Shown here in pieces: positions 1 to 7,164 of a stretch of 51,229 nucleotides of DNA; position 1 is the stretch's first letter, and each line of letters begins with the position of its first letter. The DNA is from Marinitenerispora sediminis (lineage in GTDB: Bacteria > Actinomycetota > Actinomycetes > Streptosporangiales > Streptosporangiaceae). The notes below the pieces were generated by a model. That model saw only the letters and a list, made by a program, of their open reading frames with translations, was not told the DNA's origin and did no database searches. Where the stretch lies: assembly GCF_003336425.1 (NCBI RefSeq), contig NZ_QEIO01000023.1, positions 1 through 51,229 on the forward strand, read 5' to 3'. The position numbers were made by a program, and so were the translations under genes.

Positions 1-56
1 GGCCCGGGATCCGCGGGGAGTGCCGGTCGGCGCGGGGTTGCGGCCGGCGTGTGTCG

Positions 57-97
57 TTGATAGGGCTAGCCACCGTAAAGCATTTAGTTACGCTAAC
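57..97 (+). promoter_or_regulatory. Candidate promoter with DtxR/IdeR-like palindrome upstream of MFS gene
   Basis: This is the only AT-rich stretch before the MFS gene. TTGATA (57-62) could serve as a -35, with CATTTA/TTTAGT (81-88) as -10. The perfect inverted repeat GTTA-CGC-TAAC (87-97) follows. Aligned by eye to the actinobacterial iron box TTAGGTTAGGCTAACCTAA it matches about 13 of 19 positions, including both inner half-sites. An iron-responsive operator is therefore possible but not established. Confidence 0.35.
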
Positions 98-145
98 GAA
101 CTCTTCCGGGGCGGCGGGGCCGCCCCGGGCGCGAAAGGTCGTCCG

Positions 146-1294
146 GTGGGCTGGTTCGTCCGCATCCTCATCCACGGAGTCCTCTTCCACGGCGCGGTCG
201 CCGTCCTGCGCCCGGTCGTCTCCTACCGGGCGCTGGAGATGGGACTGGCCCCCGGGTGGCTGGGCGTGTTCAGCGCGGCGATCTCGGTCATCCCCCTCGT
301 CGTCGCGATCCCCATCGGCCGCTGGGTGGACCTGCACGACGAGCGCCCCGCCTACCTGGCGGGAAGCGCGTTCCTCGTGGCGTCGGCGTTCGGCCTCACC
401 TTCGCCTACGACCCGTGGGTCATCGTCCTGTGCTCCGTGGGGGCCGGGATCGGGCTGATCCTGGCGATGGTCGCCGCGCAGGCCATGGTGGCCAACCGCT
501 CGCCGCGCTCCCGCTTCGACACCCGGTTCGGCATGTTCGCGCTCGCCGGCTCGGCCGGCCAGCTCCTCGGTCCGCTGCTGCTGTCGGGGCTGGCCGCCAG
601 CGAGCCCGCCTCGCTCACCGTCCCCGCCTTCCTCGGCACCGGGGTGGCGGCCACCGGGGCCCTGGTCGCCCTCGTGGGCATGCCGGCGCCCGCCGCTCGC
701 CCGGGCCGCGGCGCCCGCGAGGGCGGGCCGGCGCGGCACCGCGCCCTCGACGTGCTGCGCGCCCCCGGGGTCGGGCCCGCCATCGTCGCCAGCCTGATCG
801 TGCTCTCCGCCATCGACATGACGGTCGTCTACCTGCCCGCGCTGGGGGAGGAGCGCGGGATCAGCGCCGCGGCGGTCAGCCTGCTGCTCGCGGTGCGTGC
901 GGCGGCCTCGGTGGTCTCGCGGGCGTTCCTCGGGGTGGCGGTCGCCCGCTGGGGACGGCACTTCGTCCTGGTCGCCAGCCTGGCGGTGTCGGCGGTCTCG
1001 GTGGCGGTCCTCACCGTGGAGCTGCCGCTCTGGGCGCTCGCGGCCGCGCTCGCCGTCGCGGGGCTCGGCCTGGGGATCGGGCAGCCGCTCACCATGGCGT
1101 GGGTCGCCGACGCCGCGGCCCCCGACGCGCGCGGTACCGCCATGGCGCTGCGGATGTCCGGCAACCACCTCGGCCAGACCGTCCTGCCGCTCGCCGCGGG
1201 CGCGCTGGCCGGCGGGGTGGGCGTGGCCGCGGTCTTCGGCGCCTTCGGAGCGGGGCTCGCGGTGGTCGCGGCGACGCTGCGGCGACCGCGCTGA
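146..1294 (+). CDS. MFS transporter (efflux-type)
   Basis: A membrane transporter of the major facilitator superfamily, about 382 residues, with roughly 12 hydrophobic segments in two halves split by an Arg/Gly-rich loop near the middle. The cytoplasmic loop between TM2 and TM3 has the MFS motif-A shape (GRWVDLHDERP, near residue 60). The GTG at 146 is preferred because AAAGG lies just upstream at 133-137 and the first membrane segment follows at once; an in-frame start at 20 would add a non-membrane Arg/Gly-rich leader. The substrate cannot be read from the sequence. Drug or siderophore export is plausible, and an iron-box-like palindrome lies about 50 bp upstream. It converges with dnaE2 across a GC-rich hairpin. 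Confidence 0.85.
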   Translation: MGWFVRILIHGVLFHGAVAVLRPVVSYRALEMGLAPGWLGVFSAAISVIPLVVAIPIGRWVDLHDERPAYLAGSAFLVASAFGLTFAYDPWVIVLCSVGAGIGLILAMVAAQAMVANRSPRSRFDTRFGMFALAGSAGQLLGPLLLSGLAASEPASLTVPAFLGTGVAATGALVALVGMPAPAARPGRGAREGGPARHRALDVLRAPGVGPAIVASLIVLSAIDMTVVYLPALGEERGISAAAVSLLLAVRAAASVVSRAFLGVAVARWGRHFVLVASLAVSAVSVAVLTVELPLWALAAALAVAGLGLGIGQPLTMAWVADAAAPDARGTAMALRMSGNHLGQTVLPLAAGALAGGVGVAAVFGAFGAGLAVVAATLRRPR

Positions 1295-1313
1295 GCGCGC
1301 CCGTGGGAGCCCG

Positions 1314-1350
1314 GAGCCCGGGCGCGCCCCGCGGCCGGGGCGCCGGGCTC
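1314..1350. terminator. GC-rich hairpin between convergent MFS and dnaE2 genes
   Basis: A long imperfect inverted repeat runs from GAGCCCGGG (1314-1322) to CCGGGCTC (1343-1350), with inner arms CGCGCCCC and GGGGCGC around GCGGCC. There is no T tract. It begins 20 bp after the MFS stop and overlaps the dnaE2 stop codon, so it can end transcription from both sides. Confidence 0.55.
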
Positions 1351-4300
1351 AGCCTCCCGAGCTTCCCGGGCTCGCGTGCCAGAGCCGGCGGGGCGGGGCG
1401 GAGGCGCCGGCCGGGGTGATGTCGGCGTACCCGGAGAGCTCGTAGCCGTTGGCGTAGCGGATGCGGCGGCCGCCGACCCCGGCCAGGGGTCCGCGCCGGG
1501 CCTCCTCGGTGAGCGCGTCGCGCAGCCCCGCCGAGCCGTCCTCCCGCCAGGCGCGGGCGAGCTCCGCCAGGTCGTAGGCGTGGGTGGCGTTGATGGTGGG
1601 CAGGCCCGAACCGACCCGGCGGACCCGGCCGCGGACCGCCAGCAGCCAGGAGCCGAAGACGGTGGCGGCGCACCGGTCCTGCACCGACTCGAAGAACGTC
1701 AGGTCGACCAGGCCGGTCGCGTCGTCCAGCGTGGTGAAGATGATCCGCTGGCCCGAGCGCACCGCCGGGGTCTGCGTGGCCACCTTGACGCCGGCCACCA
1801 GCACCTCCGCGCCCGCCGGGACCCGCCCCAGGTCCCGGGCGGGCACCGCCCCGTGGCCGGCGGCGAGCGCGGCGAGCAGGTCGGCGTACTCGTCCAGCAG
1901 GTGGCCTCCGGCGTCGTAGCCGAGCACCTCCAGCTCCGTGCGCACCACCTCGGCCGGGGTCATCTCCGGGAGCTCGCCGGTGCGCACCCGCTCCACGAAG
2001 CCGATCGGCAGCTGGGCCCCGCCCGGGCCGCGCCGGCCGGCCCGTTCCAGCGCGCCGGCCTGGAGCATCAGGTCACGCCGGGTCAGCGCCGCGCGGCCGT
2101 CGGCGGGCTGGAGGCCGTCGAAGGCGCCGACCCGCACTAGCCGGTCCACCACGTCGCGCGAGACGCGGGCGCGGTTCACGAAGTCGGCCAGCGACGTGTA
2201 GGGGCGCCCGCCGAGGATCGCGTCCACCTCGGCGTCGGTGATGCCGCGGACGTCGGCGAGCCCGGCGCGGATCCCGGGGGCGCCGCCCCCGGCCGGTTCC
2301 ACCCGCCAGTCCCGGGCGGAGCGGTTGACATCGACGCCGAGTACGGCGATCCCGAACCGGCGGGCGTCGTCGATGATGGCGCGGCGCGGGTACATGCCGG
2401 GCCCGTGGGTGAGGACACCGGCGTAGAACGCCGCGGGGTGGTGCCGCTTCAGCCAGGCGGACTGGTAGGTGGGCAGCGCGAACGCCGCGGCGTGGGCCTT
2501 GCAGAACCCGAACGCGCCGAAGGACGAGAGGACCTCCCACACCCGCCGCACGGTCTCCTCGGGGTGCCCGCAGTCGCGGGCCATGGTGGTGAACAGCTCG
2601 CGCACCTCCTCCTTGCCGGCCTCGGTGCCCAGCCGGCGGCGCATCGCCTCGGCCTGGTCCAGCCCGCATCCGGTCATGGCGTGCAGCACCTTGAGGACCT
2701 GCTCGTGGAAGATGACGACGCCGCCGGTCTCGGCGAGCGCGTCCCGCAGGACGGGGGAGGGGTACTCGGGCCGCTGGCGGCCGTCGCGGATCGCGATGAA
2801 CGGGGTGATCATGTCGCTGTTGACCGGCCCGGGGCGGAACAGCGAGATGTCGACGATGAGGTCGTGCAGGTCGGCGGGGCGCAGCCGGCTGACCAGTTCG
2901 CGCTGGCCGGGCGACTCGATCTGGAAGCAGCCGAGGGTGCGGGAGGTGCGGACCATCGCGAAGGTGGCGGGGTCGTCGAGGGGGACGGTGTCGATGGCGA
3001 CGCGCCGGTGCTCGGTGCGTTCGATCTCGGCCAGGGCGTGGGTTATGGCCGACTGCATGCGGACCCCGATGACGTCCAGCTTGATCAGCCCCATCTGCTC
3101 GACGTCGTCCTTGTCGTACTGGGTCATGGGGTAGCCGAGCTGGCTGGGCTCCAGCGGGGTGCGGTCGCGCAGGCCGGGGTCGGAGACGACGATGCCGCAC
3201 GGGTGCATGGCGATGTGGCGGGGCAGGCCGTCGAGGCGTTCGGCCAGTCGGAACAGCGCCCGGGCGGGGTGCCGGTCCAGTCCGCCGGCGCGCAGTTCGG
3301 GCAGGTCCTCCAGGGCCGAGCGGATCTGGCGGGCGCGGATGTGCGGGAACGCCTTGGCCAGCATGTCGATCTCGTGTGGCGGGATGCCCATGGCCGCGCC
3401 GACGTCGCGGATGGCGCTGCGGGCGCGGTAGGTCTCCATCATCGACACGCAGGCGGCGTGGGGGTAGGCGTCGAAGATCGCCTGGTAGGCGTCGAGGCGG
3501 CGGGCGGACTCCACGTCCAGGTCGATGTCGGGCAGGCCGGTGCGGCTGGGGGTGAGGAACCGCTCCATGAGCAGGCCGTGGGCCAGCGGGTCGATGGCGG
3601 AGATGCCGAGCAGGTGGTTGACCAGGCTGCCGGTGCCGGAGCCGCGGATGGAGCACCGGATGCCGCGGTCGCGGATGCGGTCGGTGATGTCGGCGACGGT
3701 GAGGAAGTAGGCGGGGAAGCCCTTGTGCTCGATGATCTCCAGTTCGTGGGCGAGCCGGGAGCGGGCGCGGTCGTCGCGGTGCAGCCCGCGGTGCCGCAGG
3801 GCTTCGGTGCAGCGCCGCCACAGCCGGTCGCGTGCGTCGGGGATGCGGGGCAGGTGCGGGCGGTCCATCCCGAGGTCGGCGGCGGGGTCCAGGACGCAGG
3901 AGGCGGCGAGGGCGCGGGTGTGCGCGATGAGCCGCCGCGCGGCCGCGGGGTCGGGGCCGCAGATCCGTTCGGCGACCTGGAGCATCTCCGTGCCGCTCTT
4001 GAGGTGGGCCTGGGTGACGGCGGGTCCGGGGGCGGTACCGCCGGGCAGCCAGCGCCGGGCCTCGTCGAGGACGTGCGCGACCTCGGCGTCGGCGGGTCGG
4101 GGGTAGCGGACGGCGTTGCCCAGCACGGCGAGGGTGCGGGTCTCGGCGGCCAGCCGCAGCAGGGCGGCGGCCTGGGAGCGCTGGTCGGTGCCGTAGTGGT
4201 CGACGAGTTCGACGGCGACCTCCGCGATCGCGCGCCAGCGGTCGAGCAGGCGGCGGGCGCGTTCGTGGTGGCGGTCGCGGACCGCGCGGCCGACGTCGGA

Positions 4301-4687
4301 GTCGGGGCCCAGGAGCACCACGAGGCCCTCGGCGTGCGCGGCGAGGGTGTCGCGGGAGAAGGCCGGCACGCCGCGTCCGCCGGTGGCGTGGGCGGCGCTG
4401 ACCAGCCGGCACAGCGACGCCCAGCCGCGCCGGCCGCGGGCCAGGACGGTGACGCGGCCCCCCTCGGGCGCGGCGACGGCGAGGTTGACGCCGAGGATGG
4501 CGCCCAGGCCGGCCTCCCGGCAGGCGCGCAGGTGCTTGACCGCGCCGTAGACGCCGTCGCGGTCGGTGAGGGCGAGCGCCTCCATGCCCAGTTCGGCGGC
4601 GCGCTCCACCAGCGCGGGCGGGTGGACGGTCCCGTACCGCATGGAAGCTGAGGACACCACGTCCAGGTGGGTGAAGGGATCGGGCAT
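1349..4687 (-). CDS. dnaE2: Error-prone DNA polymerase III alpha subunit, DnaE2 type
   Basis: A C-family DNA polymerase of 1112 residues, the usual DnaE2 length (about 1050-1120). It has an N-terminal PHP domain (about 1-70 onward), a palm containing PDIDLD near residue 386 (catalytic acidic residues), a helix-hairpin-helix region, and a C-terminal OB fold (about 950-1050). The PHP metal motifs look eroded: the usual HxH is HLD (about residues 8-10) and the LTDHD-type motif is LTDRD. The PHP active site is therefore probably weak or dead. ATG 4687 has GGAGGG upstream; a longer frame to 4762 lacks this. Family members carry out translesion synthesis with ImuA and ImuB, but neither partner is adjacent here. 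The SOS-type promoter upstream supports the DnaE2 call. Confidence 0.9.
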   Translation of the reverse strand: MPDPFTHLDVVSSASMRYGTVHPPALVERAAELGMEALALTDRDGVYGAVKHLRACREAGLGAILGVNLAVAAPEGGRVTVLARGRRGWASLCRLVSAAHATGGRGVPAFSRDTLAAHAEGLVVLLGPDSDVGRAVRDRHHERARRLLDRWRAIAEVAVELVDHYGTDQRSQAAALLRLAAETRTLAVLGNAVRYPRPADAEVAHVLDEARRWLPGGTAPGPAVTQAHLKSGTEMLQVAERICGPDPAAARRLIAHTRALAASCVLDPAADLGMDRPHLPRIPDARDRLWRRCTEALRHRGLHRDDRARSRLAHELEIIEHKGFPAYFLTVADITDRIRDRGIRCSIRGSGTGSLVNHLLGISAIDPLAHGLLMERFLTPSRTGLPDIDLDVESARRLDAYQAIFDAYPHAACVSMMETYRARSAIRDVGAAMGIPPHEIDMLAKAFPHIRARQIRSALEDLPELRAGGLDRHPARALFRLAERLDGLPRHIAMHPCGIVVSDPGLRDRTPLEPSQLGYPMTQYDKDDVEQMGLIKLDVIGVRMQSAITHALAEIERTEHRRVAIDTVPLDDPATFAMVRTSRTLGCFQIESPGQRELVSRLRPADLHDLIVDISLFRPGPVNSDMITPFIAIRDGRQRPEYPSPVLRDALAETGGVVIFHEQVLKVLHAMTGCGLDQAEAMRRRLGTEAGKEEVRELFTTMARDCGHPEETVRRVWEVLSSFGAFGFCKAHAAAFALPTYQSAWLKRHHPAAFYAGVLTHGPGMYPRRAIIDDARRFGIAVLGVDVNRSARDWRVEPAGGGAPGIRAGLADVRGITDAEVDAILGGRPYTSLADFVNRARVSRDVVDRLVRVGAFDGLQPADGRAALTRRDLMLQAGALERAGRRGPGGAQLPIGFVERVRTGELPEMTPAEVVRTELEVLGYDAGGHLLDEYADLLAALAAGHGAVPARDLGRVPAGAEVLVAGVKVATQTPAVRSGQRIIFTTLDDATGLVDLTFFESVQDRCAATVFGSWLLAVRGRVRRVGSGLPTINATHAYDLAELARAWREDGSAGLRDALTEEARRGPLAGVGGRRIRYANGYELSGYADITPAGASAPPRRLWHASPGSSGG

Positions 4688-4805
4688 CAGTCGCGCTTCC
4701 CTCCGCGCGCCGTGGCCCGGCCGTCGGTTCCCATGACGCCTCCCCGCCGCCGCGGCGGCCATGGCGGGGCGGGTGCTGCCGCGCCTGGGGAAGACTGGCC
4801 GAAAT

Positions 4806-4849
4806 CGAACTTATGTACGGATTATAACTCAGGAGGTGCGCTGTCCCAA
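4806..4849 (-). promoter_or_regulatory. dnaE2 promoter with LexA (SOS) box
   Basis: Read on the minus strand, TTGGGA (4849-4844) and a perfect TATAAT (4826-4821) are 17 bp apart. Seven bases downstream is the sequence CGTACATAAGTTCG (4819-4806). It differs at one base from the Gram-positive LexA box core CGAAC-N4-GTTCG, so the operator would cover the transcription start near 4814. Known SOS control of mycobacterial dnaE2 fits this arrangement. LexA binding itself is inferred. Confidence 0.75.
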
Positions 4850-4951
4850 ACCCGTGACCTGCGTGGATGCCCGCCGCCGTCCCGCACCCCCGGGAGGTGA
4901 CCGCAACGCCCTCTCCCCGGCGGCCACCCGGCCCTGTCCGCCGGGGAGCGA

Positions 4952-4967
4952 TACGGTATCTGACATG
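4952..4967 (+). promoter_or_regulatory. Probable -10 element and leaderless start of mntR-like gene
   Basis: TACGGT (4952-4957) fits the actinobacterial -10 pattern TAnnnT and ends 7 bases before the ATG at 4965, so the transcript may begin at the start codon. The surrounding GATAC-G-GTATC (4950-4960) is a perfect palindrome that could be an autoregulatory site. No normally spaced Shine-Dalgarno sequence is present. Confidence 0.4.
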
Positions 4968-5699
4968 GGGACTGCATCGAACCGGCCTTCCACCTCGGTC
5001 GAGGACTACGTGAAGGTCATCTACGACCTTCAGGAACGCGGCGGCGCCGGGCCGGTGACCACCTCGCGGGTGGCCGAGCGGCTGTCGGTCTCCAACTCCT
5101 CGGTCTCGGGGATGCTCCGCAAGCTCGGCGAACTCGGCCTGGTCGAGCACCAGCGCTACGGCGACGTCCGGCTCACCTCGAAGGGCAACCGGCTCGCCCT
5201 GGCGGTGCTGCGCCGGCACCGGCTCATCGAGCTGTACCTGGTCGAGGCGCTCGGCTACTCCTGGGACGAGGTCCACGACGAGGCCGAGATCCTGGAGCAC
5301 GTCGTCTCCGACCAGTTCGTCGAACGCATCGCCGACCGGCTGGGCGACCCGACCGTGGACCCGCACGGCGACCCGATCCCCACCCGCGACGGCGAGGTGG
5401 TCGCGCGCGACACCCGCCTGCTCTCGCACGCCGACGCCGGAACCGTCGGCGTGATCGTCCGGGTCAACGACTCCGACCCGGAGCTGCTGCGCTACCTCGC
5501 CGACCAGCGGATCGCGATCGGGATGCGCGTGGAGGTCGTCGAACGCCAGCCCTTCGGCGGCCCGCTGGTGATCCGCCTCGGCGCCCCCGGCGCGCAGCGC
5601 GACCAGCCCATCGGCCTCGTCGCCGCCGACGCGCTGTGGATCGCACCCGGCCAGGAGGCCGGCGAACAGCGGGAGACGCACGCCGTCCGGAACGGGTGA
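4965..5699 (+). CDS. mntR: DtxR-family metal-dependent repressor, MntR-like
   Basis: A 244-residue DtxR-family transcription regulator with an N-terminal winged helix (about 8-75), a metal-binding/dimerisation helix region (76-145) and a C-terminal FeoA/SH3-like domain (about 165-235). Aligned by eye to DtxR and MntR, the primary metal ligands are D14, H85, E108, E111 and H112. DtxR has Met and Cys at the positions of D14 and E108, whereas MntR has Asp and Glu. The set therefore argues for manganese rather than iron sensing. Its likely target is the Mn-type ABC transporter about 5 kb downstream. ATG 4965 is chosen over upstream in-frame codons because the helix-turn-helix begins directly after it and a -10 element fits a leaderless transcript. 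It is divergent from dnaE2. Confidence 0.82.
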   Translation: MGTASNRPSTSVEDYVKVIYDLQERGGAGPVTTSRVAERLSVSNSSVSGMLRKLGELGLVEHQRYGDVRLTSKGNRLALAVLRRHRLIELYLVEALGYSWDEVHDEAEILEHVVSDQFVERIADRLGDPTVDPHGDPIPTRDGEVVARDTRLLSHADAGTVGVIVRVNDSDPELLRYLADQRIAIGMRVEVVERQPFGGPLVIRLGAPGAQRDQPIGLVAADALWIAPGQEAGEQRETHAVRNG

Positions 5700-5833
5700 C
5701 TGGGCGGTGGGCCGGGTGCCCGCCGGTCGGTGCGTCCATGGGCAGGCCCAAGCCCGCGCGGGGGCGTTGACCCCGAGCCTCGCCCCGAAGGGACCCGCTG
5801 CGGAAAGAGGGCCGTTGCGACGGTGCGGGGCGG

Positions 5834-6784
5834 TTACCGGCGCGGCCCCCGGGGGCGCCCGAAGGGCCAGCGGGAGGTCCCACGCGCGGGGGAGGCGAGA
5901 CCCCCTGCGGGGCGGCGCGGTCGCTGGCTGGTGCCGGGTGGGGTGGAGACCTTCCCTGACACCGACAAGGCGTTGACTTGCACGTCGTCAACGGGCACCT
6001 CGTCGTCCTTGGTGATCTTGACGTTGCCCGATATTGACGTGGCCGTGATGTTGGTGGGTCCTACAGCATGCACCTTGATACGGGAGCTGGTGGTCTGCGC
6101 GCGTACGGAACCTCTAGCCGCGTCGATGGAGATGCGTCCACTTGCGGATGTCGCTTCCACCGTGCCGGTCATGCTGGTCCGGTTGAGACTGACGCTGCCG
6201 CTGACCGTAGTGATCTCGGCGTCGTTGACAGCGCCATCGACGATGACCTCTCCAGATACGGTGTCGGCGTTGAGACTACGTGCTCCGTCGGTGGTCAGCT
6301 CGCCGGAGTTGGACGAGAACGTGATCGTGTCCGGCAAGCCTTTGACGTCGACGCCGGCGGACTTGGTCCTCGCGTTCAGAGAGGAACCCGCGGGCAGGAC
6401 AGCCTCGATATGGAACGCGCTCTCGGTATGGGATACATGGTGCCCGGTGCTGACCGGCTGACCGTTGACGCTCATGCCACCGGGGCCGAAGGAGACGCTG
6501 ACGGCGTTGACGACTTGGATGACGGGTCCGTGCTGCACCCCGCCGCTGATGACGTTGTGGACGCCGCCCCCGTTATCGGATCTGCCCCGGGCCGTGGACC
6601 GTACCGTCCATTGATCACCGAAGTTCCGGGGTTCCGCCTCGTCGACATCGGCCTGCGTTCCCGTCACGGTGAGGGAGGCAGTCGTGACACGGTCGGAGAC
6701 CAGTACTGAAGCCGTTCCACCCGACAGGTGTAGGTCCAGGGCGATCGGGCCCGCCTTGGGAGCGGTGAATGAGCGCTCGGCCAT
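5834..6784 (-). CDS. DUF4097-family beta-strand repeat protein, low-GC island
   Basis: A 316-residue protein with repeated beta-strand units of the form S-x-S-G-x-(V/I), for example TVSGEVIVDGAV, TTVSGSVSLN and SISGNVKI. These make a right-handed beta-solenoid of the DUF4097/putative-adhesin type. No signal peptide or membrane segment is seen, so it is probably cytoplasmic; the function is unknown. ATG 6784 has AAGGAG upstream. Codon third positions are far less GC-biased than in all neighbours, suggesting transfer. The last ~35 residues are Arg/Pro/Gly-rich and do not continue the beta repeat. They begin where base composition jumps back to genome-like, so the original C-terminus may have been lost at a recombination junction near 5940. 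Confidence 0.8.
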   Translation of the reverse strand: MAERSFTAPKAGPIALDLHLSGGTASVLVSDRVTTASLTVTGTQADVDEAEPRNFGDQWTVRSTARGRSDNGGGVHNVISGGVQHGPVIQVVNAVSVSFGPGGMSVNGQPVSTGHHVSHTESAFHIEAVLPAGSSLNARTKSAGVDVKGLPDTITFSSNSGELTTDGARSLNADTVSGEVIVDGAVNDAEITTVSGSVSLNRTSMTGTVEATSASGRISIDAARGSVRAQTTSSRIKVHAVGPTNITATSISGNVKITKDDEVPVDDVQVNALSVSGKVSTPPGTSQRPRRPAGGLASPARGTSRWPFGRPRGPRR

Positions 6785-7164
6785 ATGCGTCTCCTTCGAG
6801 GCAGTCGGCGCGTGACGTGGACACGGGCACGTGCGGCTTGTCGCGTTGCTGCTGGACAGGTTGGAAAATCGACGGATTCAACGATTTTCCGGATTTGATG
6901 CCCATAGTCGACCACGAAAGGAGCGCGATTGCGAACGTTCTGGCAGAGCCAGACAGCAGACGGGCCAGGTACGCCGGGCCGAGCCCGGCCTATCACCCGA
7001 ATCCGTCAGCGGTGACGCGTCAGGAGAGCCGAGATCCTGCGAATTCACTCCTGCGTCAGGAACCGGCGACACAACTGTGACTCGTGCGGGCGGGGCCGCC
7101 GATCTATGGTGTGACGCGGTGACCGCGTGTGCCTGGGGCGCGGCCGACAGTGAGAGGCGCGACC
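6785..7164. other. Divergent intergenic region with inverted repeat 6863-6890
   Basis: This gap between the DUF4097 gene (minus) and the SGNH hydrolase gene (plus) is AT-richer than its surroundings. It holds a perfect 9-bp inverted repeat, GGAAAATCG (6863-6871) and CGATTTTCC (6882-6890), with a 10-base spacer, about 80 bp upstream of the DUF4097 start. A TTGAAT hexamer on the minus strand (6881-6876) lies in the spacer. Small ORFs here (for example ATG 6899 to 7080) show no coding bias that I would trust. Confidence 0.45.

Noticed and set aside
4831-4838. AGGAGGTG on the plus strand as a ribosome site
   Set aside because: No start codon lies at usable distance; the bases fall in the spacer of the minus-strand dnaE2 promoter.
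2073-5681. Minus-strand frame of 1202 codons over dnaE2 and mntR
   Set aside because: It is an Arg/Pro-rich shadow in a different frame of dnaE2 and antisense to mntR, without family motifs.
6899-7080. Plus-strand ORF of 60 codons in the DUF4097-SGNH gap
   Set aside because: No recognisable similarity, no good ribosome site before ATG 6899 and no third-position GC bias.
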